Shown here: positions 18,361 to 25,856 of the stretch, one piece after another
Layout of the letters: the number at the start of each line of letters is the position of its first letter
How positions within the stretch are numbered: the stretch's first letter is position 1
DNA from: Ensifer sesbaniae
Lineage (GTDB): Bacteria > Pseudomonadota > Alphaproteobacteria > Rhizobiales > Rhizobiaceae
Direction of reading: 5' to 3'
DNA: 64,000 bases
Assembly (NCBI RefSeq): GCF_013283665.1
Contig: NZ_JABEKU010000003.1
Location: 441,806 to 505,805, forward strand
The notes under the pieces: generated by a model
What the model was told of the DNA's origin: nothing
Database searches by the model: none
The model's input: the letters and a program-made list of their open reading frames with translations, nothing else
Translations under genes and position numbers: made by a program

Positions 18361-20796
18361 TTAACGGTCCCGATCGTCGCGGTCGCGTTCCCTCTGTTCC
18401 ATTTGTTCCCGCTCAAGCTCCTCGAGACGAGGAACGTGCTGTTGGGCGGGATCAGTCCGTGTCGTCTCTCCGCTACGCTGTGCGGCTTCCCGATCCCTAT
18501 TTAACCGATCTTGCAGGCGATTTGTAGCGTCGACGGTGGAAGCCAGGTCGTGAGCTTCCCGCGTGTCGCTATCGACCGGCGTCTGATCCTCTTCTTCGGC
18601 ACGCAAATCGCGCCGCTGCTCGTCGACAGTCTCCGCAGTCGACGGCGCCTTGTCCTTCGCCTCAGTCGGACGATCGGCATTGTTTTCCACCTGATCGATC
18701 GCGCGTTGCAGATCGGGATCCTGCTCGGCTACCTCTCGAAGGTAGCTGTTGCCCTCGATCGCCATTTGCACGGCTCGCTCCACCGCCCGGTCAAGCCCAG
18801 CCTGCATTGCCGCCTTGCCGTCGGCCGAAAAATCGCCGGCCTCGATCCGATCAAGCCCCTCGCGGTAGTGGTCGATGTCGATCAAGGCTTCATTGCCGGC
18901 CTCGACGACAGCCTCGCTGTGTTTGGCGACCGCGGCATCCCATGCCTCGTTGACCGGATCGCGGGGCTCATTGCGCGCCTCTTCGCCGCCCCGCTCCGCC
19001 AACGCATCCTTGCGTTGTTCGTAGAGTTCGACCAGCTCCCGCTTCTGGTTGACAAAATCTCGCGCCAGGCCCGCGACCTCATCAAAGTCGGCCCGGTCAT
19101 CCGGAGCCACGGTGCGCTCCAGTTTGAACAACGCCGTTTCGACTTTCTTCTCATAAGCTTCAAACTCTGCTCGTGACGTTTCGCGCAATTCTTGACCCTC
19201 CAAAACCATTTCCTGCAATGTAACCAAATTGGCGCGGAAATTCGATCCGAAATCTGCATGAATGACGCTGGCACTTGCCTCCGTCGTTGCCGCTGAAAGC
19301 CGGGTTTCTAAGTATTCTCTGTGCTGTGTGGCATAGGCAACGGCGTGACGATCTCCACTCGCTAGGGCGACCTTCTGCCACGATTCCTGCGCCATTTTGA
19401 TGTACTGCCGGCTCCTGTCGCTCTTCGCAATCGTACGCCGGCCGCTGCGTTTGGCGTCGTACCGAGCCTGCGCCGGCTCGCTGGTGCCAACATGCTCCGT
19501 GCGGCCGTCGCGGCTCACCGGCCTAACCTGCGTGCGCGTGAAAGCCGGCGGACTGGCAAACTCGCGCCGATCAGTCATTTCCATCTCAATGCCGTGTTCC
19601 CGCGCCTTCTCGGCCATCACCGATCGCCATTCACGAAACACGGCCGGCGTGGTCTCGATGCGATCGCCGGCGTCCGATCGCATGGCGACGATCGCATGCG
19701 CATGAACGTGCGGTCGCTTACCCCCCTCTCCAGCTTCTTTCGGGTCGCTGGCAGGATCGTGCATGGCGAAGACGTAGCGATGGCCCGCAAACTGGTGCGC
19801 CAGGAAGTCGCGTACTGCCCGCTCGAACGACGCCACGTCCGTTCCGGCCCGCGCCGACATGATGACATGCATCACGTCGCGGCTCTTTCGGCTGTGCAGC
19901 TCGCCGCGCCATTCCTTCTGCACCAGATCGCCAGCCGCCTTTTCGTCCGATACTGGCCGGCCGCGGTCATCGCGAACGTCCTGATGCTGCTCGAGCAGGC
20001 CGCGCAAACGGCTGGCGCCGAACTCGACGCCGTTCCCGTACCCATGAAACGAGAACGTCGCGCCGGCCTCGCTGGCGGCCGCACTGGCGTCATACCGGCC
20101 CTGGATGATGCCGGCCGCTTTCGCGTCTCCTGTCAGCCGCTCCCCCTGCCCGCTTCTGAGGACCACGAGCCCTGTAACCGATATTGAGCCGTCTGCTATC
20201 TTCTCGACGCCATAGGCATAGCGCCGATCGCCAAAGCCGCTCGATAACGTGCTGCGCACGAACTCATGCAAGGTGTCGTCGGACGCAAGGCCAGAAACCG
20301 CTATCTCGACGCTGAAGCTCCCCATGTCGCGGCTTTCGGCGCGGTTTTGGAAAAGATGATCCCAATCACCGCGCACCCGGGCCAATTCCTCACGGCCCTC
20401 AAGGATTCTGCCGTTTTCGTCCTCAGCCTTCAGCTCCCCGGATCGGGACACGTAGTTCAGCATCGCCCCGACGCGCGCTCCGCCCCCGTACGATGCCATT
20501 TTGACGACGGCCGGCTGGCTTCCCTTGGCGACGGCGGCAAGCCTCGCCTCCATCGGCCGGCTTGCCGCCGTCGCCGGCATGGTCTGCGTTCCAGGAGCCC
20601 TCCAGCTTTTCGATCCAGCGCCCCCTGCCCCACCAGAACCTCCGCCACCACCAGCGCCGAGCTGCGCCAATTGTCTGAGGCGCTTGCGCATCTCTTCCTC
20701 GGCCGCAGCACCCCGGCCACCCGACGCCATCTCATGTAACAGCGCTGCGCGTCGCTGCTCCCATTCGCTGGTGAATGCGCCGAAGAAGATTTCCAA
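18361..20796 (-). CDS. Conjugative relaxase (MobA/VirD2-like)
   Basis: The relaxase nicks oriT and pilots the strand through the T4SS. In the 811-aa protein, a motif-I-like Tyr region (KMASYGGG...MLNYVSRSG, Tyr103/Tyr115) and the three-His metal motif HVHAH (363-367) are visible. The N-terminal 70 residues are a Gly-rich linker. The C-terminal half is helical and very charged and ends RERDRDDRDR, a likely T4SS translocation signal. The start is TTG at 20796, three bases after the mobC stop, behind GGGGGAG; no upstream ATG is available. It is one of the longest MOB-P-like relaxases I would expect. Confidence 0.85.
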   Translation of the reverse strand: MEIFFGAFTSEWEQRRAALLHEMASGGRGAAAEEEMRKRLRQLAQLGAGGGGGSGGAGGAGSKSWRAPGTQTMPATAASRPMEARLAAVAKGSQPAVVKMASYGGGARVGAMLNYVSRSGELKAEDENGRILEGREELARVRGDWDHLFQNRAESRDMGSFSVEIAVSGLASDDTLHEFVRSTLSSGFGDRRYAYGVEKIADGSISVTGLVVLRSGQGERLTGDAKAAGIIQGRYDASAAASEAGATFSFHGYGNGVEFGASRLRGLLEQHQDVRDDRGRPVSDEKAAGDLVQKEWRGELHSRKSRDVMHVIMSARAGTDVASFERAVRDFLAHQFAGHRYVFAMHDPASDPKEAGEGGKRPHVHAHAIVAMRSDAGDRIETTPAVFREWRSVMAEKAREHGIEMEMTDRREFASPPAFTRTQVRPVSRDGRTEHVGTSEPAQARYDAKRSGRRTIAKSDRSRQYIKMAQESWQKVALASGDRHAVAYATQHREYLETRLSAATTEASASVIHADFGSNFRANLVTLQEMVLEGQELRETSRAEFEAYEKKVETALFKLERTVAPDDRADFDEVAGLARDFVNQKRELVELYEQRKDALAERGGEEARNEPRDPVNEAWDAAVAKHSEAVVEAGNEALIDIDHYREGLDRIEAGDFSADGKAAMQAGLDRAVERAVQMAIEGNSYLREVAEQDPDLQRAIDQVENNADRPTEAKDKAPSTAETVDEQRRDLRAEEEDQTPVDSDTREAHDLASTVDATNRLQDRLNRDREAAQRSGETTRTDPAQQHVPRLEELEREQMEQRERDRDDRDR

Positions 20797-20799
20797 GGC

Positions 20800-21201
20800 C
20801 TATTTCTCCCCCCGGCGCTGATATCCGGCCCGTCGCGACAAAGAGCGAAGCTCGCTCATCACCGCCGCCTGAATGCGTTGCACGTTCTCAAGGTTGATGT
20901 TCAGCTCGCTTGGATGGACGCCCCGGTCACTGTTGAGCGCCCTTGCGACCTGGTTGAGGTTGATTCCGATCATCCGCATGTCTTCGAGCAGCGCCGCCAT
21001 CACCAGGCGGTCATCCCCCGTCAAGATCGGCCGAACACCTGCGCCCTCCAAGAGCAAAGACCGGAAAAAGCTGGATACGGTCATCCTCGCTTCCTCGGCC
21101 GCCTTCTCAATCGCCGCGTGTTCGTCGCCCGTCACGCGAACATGCACAGTTCGATCTTTCTTCACTGGCTCCAAGGGAGCGTTGAATTTCCCGTCATCCA
21201 T
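20800..21201 (-). CDS. mobC: MobC-like relaxosome accessory protein
   Basis: A 133-aa ribbon-helix-helix protein (HVRVTGDEHAAIEKAAEEARMTVSSFFRSLLLEG) with the MobC-type C-terminus (IGINLNQVARALN). MobC proteins bind oriT and help the relaxase melt the nick region. It precedes the relaxase gene in the same transcript and faces the probable oriT region. Confidence 0.82.
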   Translation of the reverse strand: MDDGKFNAPLEPVKKDRTVHVRVTGDEHAAIEKAAEEARMTVSSFFRSLLLEGAGVRPILTGDDRLVMAALLEDMRMIGINLNQVARALNSDRGVHPSELNINLENVQRIQAAVMSELRSLSRRAGYQRRGEK

Positions 21202-21370
21202 ATGGCCGTTGGCCCCCTACTGGCGCTTGCGACAGTCGATCGAGGGCACGTCCCTCGATTGTGGAAAAAGGGCGTAGCACATTTTTCCGTATCCTGCCAC
21301 CAACAGTATGAAAACATTCAACCCAACAACGCCGAGCCGCACTCGCTTCGCTCGTCCATTTGAATTCTCT

Positions 21371-21392
21371 GGGCCGGGACTTCGCCCGGCCC
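21371..21392. repeat. Strong GC hairpin in oriT region
   Basis: Perfect 8-base arms GGGCCGGG/CCCGGCCC with loop ACTTCG. It could terminate transcription from the mobC side or form a structured element at oriT; there is no T run, so a simple Rho-independent terminator is less likely. Confidence 0.5.
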
Positions 21393-21610
21393 TCTAATCG
21401 TGGCAACGCTCACCAGGGTTCACCTCCAAATCCGCTTCTGAAGGCCCTTGTCTGCCCCCCGTACTCAGCCGCAAGGGACGCTCCGCTCTTCGCCCTTGCC
21501 GCTTGCGTGCGAGCGTCAGTATCGGCCCTTACGCGGCTCCGGGGTTCACTTATCCGACAGCGCTTTCAGGCGGCATCGCCGGGGCGACCGCATTGAGCAT
21601 GTGAACATTC

Positions 21611-21762
21611 CACACGAGTTAGGCACACGATGTTTTCACACGAACATACCGAGACAGCATGGGGATAATTATTCACAAGATGTGTACTTGGTTTAATGGA
21701 AGAGATCGTCTACACCATATGGTAGCAGCATGACACATTATCGTGTGAGCAATTACTCACAC
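21611..21762. promoter_or_regulatory. 13-base-period CACACGA repeats and palindrome upstream of virC1-like gene
   Basis: CACACGA starts at 21611, 21624 and 21637, a 13-base period, and recurs inverted at 21741-21747 within GTGTGAG-N6-CTCACAC. The block lies just upstream of the ParA/VirC1-like and RHH/VirC2-like genes. It is a good candidate operator or overdrive-like binding site for these products. Confidence 0.55.
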
Positions 21763-21845
21763 CATGTGTACGTGCGGTTTGAAATTGCCGCGCGGACACC
21801 CAACCGCCGAGATACAGATCGGTCTGGCAAAAGGAGTTGTCACAT

Positions 21846-22559
21846 ATGTCACTATGCATCTCCGCCGTGAGCGGCAAAGGTGGAGCCGGAAAGACGACAG
21901 CGGCAATTCTAATCGCCGGGGAATATGCCCTTCAGGGAAAGCGCGTCCTTCTCATCGATGCCGACGGCCGCCAAAATCTGCAGGAATGGTGGAAGCGCAG
22001 CGAGGCGAAGGACAACGTACCCGAAAACATCGAGCTGGTCACGGCAGCACGCCAGACCGCCGTCCAACAACTCCTGGAGAACGACGCGAACAGGTTCGAT
22101 GTCGTTTTGATGGATACACCCGGGCAGGACACGGTTCTAAGAGATACCATCATCGCCGCATCACACATCGTCCTGACGCCAATCCAACCTAACCAGGACG
22201 AGATCAAGGCGGCAGGACAGGCCGCGGCTGACACAGCCGATATCTCCGACAAAGTAGGACGACTGATCCCCCACGCCAATTTCGTCACGCGGATTACTTT
22301 GCCAGCCAGAGCGCTGGAAGCGTATCGGCTCATAAGACCGTTCGTCGAGAATCTCCGCCAAGGCGGCTACGACTCCCATCTGCTCGACACCGAACTTATG
22401 GAGCGCAATTGCTATCGTGAGATCCGCAATGGTTACGGCACTCTGCAGATGTTGGAACTCACCGATCCGGTGCGAAAAGCGAGAGCGGAAGTGATGAGCC
22501 TGGTTCAGAACATCGAAAGGCTTCTGTCAGGACAGAAAGAGGTAGCGGTCAATGGCTAA
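21846..22559 (+). CDS. VirC1/ParA-like ATPase
   Basis: A 237-aa deviant-Walker P-loop ATPase: SGKGGAGKTT (about residues 7-16), LLIDADGRQNLQEW, VVLMDTPG. In Agrobacterium, VirC1 binds overdrive next to the T-DNA border and raises relaxosome activity; the size (VirC1 is about 231 aa), the DADxxxxLxxW motif and the following RHH gene fit VirC1 better than a segregation ParA. ATG 21846 follows AAGGAG at nine bases; a TTG at 21837 is less likely. It overlaps the next gene by eight bases. Confidence 0.75.
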   Translation: MSLCISAVSGKGGAGKTTAAILIAGEYALQGKRVLLIDADGRQNLQEWWKRSEAKDNVPENIELVTAARQTAVQQLLENDANRFDVVLMDTPGQDTVLRDTIIAASHIVLTPIQPNQDEIKAAGQAAADTADISDKVGRLIPHANFVTRITLPARALEAYRLIRPFVENLRQGGYDSHLLDTELMERNCYREIRNGYGTLQMLELTDPVRKARAEVMSLVQNIERLLSGQKEVAVNG

Positions 22560-22959
22560 GGGTCTAACGACGGTTTCAGATTTTGCAGTCGCACCACGTC
22601 GCAGTCGTCCAGTGGACCCGGCTGCGAAACAGGACGACCCGTCCGCGGAGGGGCCGGCAGAGCAAGCAGCTGCACCTCTAAACGCAGAGGCGGATCAACC
22701 GTCGAACCGTTTGCTTGCGCCGACGGAAGAAGCCCGACGCGAGCGGTCAGTGAGCAAAGCCCTGCAGCGAGAAGATTCGAGAGTACGCTTGCGCGACCTG
22801 AAGAGGGCACGCGGTCGCGAATCCAAGCACTACGTCAACTGCCCGTTGGACTACGAAACGAAGAAACGGCTGGAGAAAGCCTCTTTCGAGAACGACGTGA
22901 AGATGACAGTTATCATGAAGGCGGCAATCGATCAGTACCTCAAAGATAACGGCTATTGA
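22552..22959 (+). CDS. VirC2-like ribbon-helix-helix protein
   Basis: A 135-aa protein with a disordered, charged N-terminus (1-85) and a C-terminal RHH-type domain (YVNCPLDYETKKRLEKASFENDVKMTVIMKAAIDQYL). VirC2 of Agrobacterium is an RHH DNA-binding partner of VirC1, and ParA-RHH pairs also occur in partition cassettes. Overlap with the ATPase gene and closeness to oriT support a VirC2-like role. Confidence 0.68.
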   Translation: MAKGLTTVSDFAVAPRRSRPVDPAAKQDDPSAEGPAEQAAAPLNAEADQPSNRLLAPTEEARRERSVSKALQREDSRVRLRDLKRARGRESKHYVNCPLDYETKKRLEKASFENDVKMTVIMKAAIDQYLKDNGY

Positions 22960-22962
22960 TCA

Positions 22963-23355
22963 ATGGCAGGCCGCGGCTTCCTGCTCGGCGTAGCTTTCGG
23001 CTGCGTCCTCGGCGTATACATCGCGCCTCATCTCGGCCACCCGCCGGCCGGGAGGGGAGACATTTCAGGAACCATTTTGCCTCAAGTGAATATTGCGCAG
23101 GCGGTACCCGAAAAGGGTATGTGGCCGACTAACGATCAAGCAAAGGCCCAGCTATTCGACTTATCCAAATGGGACCTTAAAAAGCATGGTATTGGTTCAA
23201 AGGTGAGCGTTAACCGCTGTATCCGGATTTCCCAGGGCGAGATGTCCTGCGAGCTGATGGCGCGGCTCACCTGGATCGAAGGTGAAACGCAAATTGAAGC
23301 GTTTTTTCAAGCGAAACCGGACGGTTGGAAGATGGTGGCTGCGAAGAATCGCTAA
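22963..23355 (+). CDS. Small exported protein in virC-like operon
   Basis: A 130-aa protein with a hydrophobic N-terminus (FLLGVAFGCVLGVYIAPHL) that is a signal peptide or anchor. Its mature part has two Cys (about 86 and 95) in a SVNRCIRISQGEMSCEL segment. It starts three bases after the VirC2-like gene, so it is co-transcribed. I do not recognise the family. Confidence 0.6.
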   Translation: MAGRGFLLGVAFGCVLGVYIAPHLGHPPAGRGDISGTILPQVNIAQAVPEKGMWPTNDQAKAQLFDLSKWDLKKHGIGSKVSVNRCIRISQGEMSCELMARLTWIEGETQIEAFFQAKPDGWKMVAAKNR

Positions 23356-23506
23356 TTGCTTTATTTCGATTTACGGACAATGTTAGTGGTCCGCATCGTG
23401 GGCATGACTTGAAGCATTTCGGTTCACTGCCTCTGGGAAAATCGTCGTTTAAAAATCCCCCAAAATAGGTAGGAAAAACCGCCGCGATTCAGAGGAGGGG
23501 GATGTG

Positions 23507-23525
23507 CCAAATTGCTGCAATTTGG
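23507..23525. promoter_or_regulatory. Palindromic operator candidate CCAAATTG-N3-CAATTTGG
   Basis: A perfect 8-base inverted repeat about 47 bases upstream of the XRE gene at 23572. The half-site CAAATTGnTGC recurs upstream of the second XRE gene (44313-44323) and in the leader of the orphan repC (37275-37285). Likely binding site of this XRE protein or its paralogue. Confidence 0.55.
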
Positions 23526-23571
23526 TGCATAGTGGCCGCCGAGGGCGGCTTTCATAATAAAGGTAAGGATC

Positions 23572-24066
23572 GTGATTGATCTAAGCAGCTACAAAAGTGC
23601 ACGGGGTTTAATTGAAACAAACGATCCGGAGCTGGAGAGGCCGGTCTACCGGAAGCCCGGCTTCGAAGGCATCCAAACAGCAAGAGAAATGGATGAACGG
23701 ATCTCGAATTTTCTGAAGGACATTCGTGAAACCAAAAATCTCTCACGCGCGGAATTGGCTCATTTGCTCGGGCTTTCTGTGTCCGTTTATGGGCGGTACG
23801 AGCGCGCGGAGTCGCGCATGACCGTTCCTCGCCTGATTCATCTCTGCGAGCTGATGGGCTTCATGCCCATAGACATGATCTTTGAAGCTGCTCCGCACCT
23901 GTGGGGCAAAACGCCGGAAGAAGCCGAAGAACGTCGAACGCTAACGAGGCTGATTGAACAGCTGCCACCAGACACCACGCGTGATTTGATCCGGCTCCTG
24001 AAACGCATGACGCCCGGGGAACAAGCAACCGATGCTATTTCCGCCAGCAGGAGCGAAGGCAGCTAA
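23572..24066 (+). CDS. XRE-family transcriptional regulator A
   Basis: A 164-aa protein with an XRE helix-turn-helix (LSRAELAHLLGLSVSVYGRYERAESRMTVPRLIHLCELMG, about 52-88). A PVYRKP motif precedes the domain and HLWG follows it; both recur in the paralogue at 44541-45107, so the two form one plasmid-specific family. The start is GTG behind AAGGAT. Its own upstream palindrome suggests autoregulation. Confidence 0.78.
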   Translation: MIDLSSYKSARGLIETNDPELERPVYRKPGFEGIQTAREMDERISNFLKDIRETKNLSRAELAHLLGLSVSVYGRYERAESRMTVPRLIHLCELMGFMPIDMIFEAAPHLWGKTPEEAEERRTLTRLIEQLPPDTTRDLIRLLKRMTPGEQATDAISASRSEGS

Positions 24067-24437
24067 AACACGTATCTGAATCGCAGAAAATGGCGCGATC
24101 GTTCGCGTCTCCGGGAATTCAGGTGTTCGTTGGTCTCCGCTGAAGGCGACGGCCGATTCGGAGCATACGAAGGACGACATTGCCGCCGCTAAACGGCCTC
24201 GCCCCTACCCTATCGATCTCTCTGAAGTAGCACACCAGGGCGGCTATCGCTCAATCAGGCGCTCGTTTCTAAGGGCTGATTGTTGTCCAATTCTGACTAA
24301 AGTTCAGTTGGGACAGCCACGCCCTCGGCCGGAATGTGCCAATTGCGGTCACTAGCTCGGCTCGAGTGAGTGACCGATTCGGGTCCGAATGCGGACTGGC
24401 TGCTTCTGGCGTGAGTCATCACGGCAAGTGGTCGCAA
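24067..24437. other. Gene-free stretch between convergent genes
   Basis: 370 bases between the XRE regulator and the end of the Gabija-type helicase gene. No coding region and no clear terminator were seen. Confidence 0.4.
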
Positions 24438-25856
24438 TCACTTGGCTGAGAGATCGAGAGCGGCCGTTACAATGTCGATCCGGCGCGACGCTCGGGTCAA
24501 AGCGACATAAATATCTTCCTTCGTGGCGGGCTCCGTCAGGAAAACCACCGAATTTTCATACTCCAAGCCCTTCGCGAGGAGGGTGCTGGTGACGATCTTA
24601 TAGCCATGGCGTCGGCCGGCATGGCGCCGGCGTTCCTGCACATGCCAGGCGCATTCCAGCAGCGACGGGCTTCCGGGCAGGCAGCGCAGCTGAAGGCTTT
24701 CACGGAGCGCAAAGATGAGTTCACCGCGGAACGTACGCCTCCCCTTCCGGAATTCGTCGAGCATCGCGATGACCGGCTCCAACTTGTCACTCGTCACGAT
24801 CGCCAGGGCTGCGGCTTCGGCCGCCGTGAGGGGCTTGCGGATCTGCTTGCCGCCATGGATTTCACTTATCCGGCGTAGGAAAGGCGTCTGGTTCACCCCG
24901 ACAATCGACCGTTGGAGCAGTCCCATCACGAACGTTAAGCGATCCATGCCGGCCGTTGCCTCAATCGTTGAGCAGGCTGTCTGCAAATCCTTGCATTCGA
25001 TCGTCTCGACGTTTTGAGCATGGACCCGCTTCGCCAATGCCGCACGCACCCGTTCGCTGCTTTTCGAGCCGATAATGGCGAGCCGGTTGGCGTCTGACAG
25101 GCTACCGTGGCCACAGGCCTTTTTCTCCAAGGCCCGTAACCGCCCGGGTTCGTCCAGGTGGTGAACCTGGACACAGGCCGGCGCCTTGCGCAAGTCGATC
25201 GCCTTGCCTGCGAGCAGGTCGGCCCGCACGATGCGAAGCCATTCGGCAAGAGGATCATTCTTTTTGTTTTTCCAGCGCCAAGGCGTGCCCAGCTCGTCGA
25301 GTTCAGGAAAGGCCGGCAGTACGTCCTCCTGCCAGCGCACGGTTGCTTCGCCACCAAAATCGAAGATGCTCTGCAGCGGATCTCCGAAAATGAGGGTCGG
25401 GACAAGTCTGGATAACAGCACCACGACCGCGTGCTGGTCAGCGCTACAGTCCTGGTATTCATCCACGAGAACGAGGCCGTAAGATGCCTGGATCACCCGG
25501 TCGATCGAGCGCCCGTCGAGCAGCTTCCGCGTGGACGCGTAGACCGTCGACCACTGATGCCCCCGCGGCGTTACCAGTCGTGGGAAACCCGACGTGACCG
25601 GATAGGCGGCCGCGTATCTCAAGGACCAGGCGGCAATTGTTTCGAGCTGGTAGCGATCGGACCTCACGCCCTTTTCCCGGAGGCGCTTTCGGAGCGCGTC
25701 GACGCCGGCGAGGGTATGGGTGAGCAGCAGACAGCGGCACGATGTTTCCGCCACGATGTCGGCGATGGTTTCCGTCTTGCCGTAGCCAGCCGGTGCCACC
25801 ACCGAGCCGTTGGCTTTCTCCTGCAGGGCCGTCCGGATCCGGTCAGGAATGGCCAT
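24438..25856 (-). CDS. gajB: UvrD-like helicase, GajB-type Gabija component
   Basis: A 472-aa superfamily-1 helicase: Walker A APAGYGKTE (Lys27), motif II VDEYQD (131-136), and motif VI VALTRAS (451-457). It is shorter than UvrD/PcrA (about 720 aa) but close to GajB (about 494 aa). It overlaps the OLD-type ATPase/TOPRIM gene upstream by 14 bases in the gajA-gajB order. In Gabija, GajB senses DNA ends and activates the GajA nuclease during phage infection. Identity rests on the pairing; a stand-alone repair helicase is the alternative. Confidence 0.8.
   Translation of the reverse strand: MAIPDRIRTALQEKANGSVVAPAGYGKTETIADIVAETSCRCLLLTHTLAGVDALRKRLREKGVRSDRYQLETIAAWSLRYAAAYPVTSGFPRLVTPRGHQWSTVYASTRKLLDGRSIDRVIQASYGLVLVDEYQDCSADQHAVVVLLSRLVPTLIFGDPLQSIFDFGGEATVRWQEDVLPAFPELDELGTPWRWKNKKNDPLAEWLRIVRADLLAGKAIDLRKAPACVQVHHLDEPGRLRALEKKACGHGSLSDANRLAIIGSKSSERVRAALAKRVHAQNVETIECKDLQTACSTIEATAGMDRLTFVMGLLQRSIVGVNQTPFLRRISEIHGGKQIRKPLTAAEAAALAIVTSDKLEPVIAMLDEFRKGRRTFRGELIFALRESLQLRCLPGSPSLLECAWHVQERRRHAGRRHGYKIVTSTLLAKGLEYENSVVFLTEPATKEDIYVALTRASRRIDIVTAALDLSAK

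Larger units (their letters stand above)
21202..21845. other. Probable oriT and control region
   Basis: This 640-base gene-free stretch lies between mobC/relaxase (minus) and the VirC-like genes (plus), the usual place for oriT. It holds an inverted repeat ATCGAGGG/CCCTCGAT (21239-21259), a strong hairpin GGGCCGGG/CCCGGCCC (21371-21392), three direct repeats of CACACGA exactly 13 bases apart (21611, 21624, 21637), an inverted copy TCGTGTG at 21741 inside a palindrome GTGTGAG-N6-CTCACAC (21743-21762), and two copies of ATGTGTAC. The nick site cannot be located by eye. Confidence 0.6.

Noticed and set aside
18511-20739. Plus-strand frames opposite the relaxase
   Set aside because: The relaxase motifs on the minus strand are clear; these frames lack any recognisable pattern.
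21846-22959. Second partition system (ParA/RHH)
   Set aside because: repABC already provides partition, and the place next to oriT and VirC1-like size favour a transfer role; not fully excluded.
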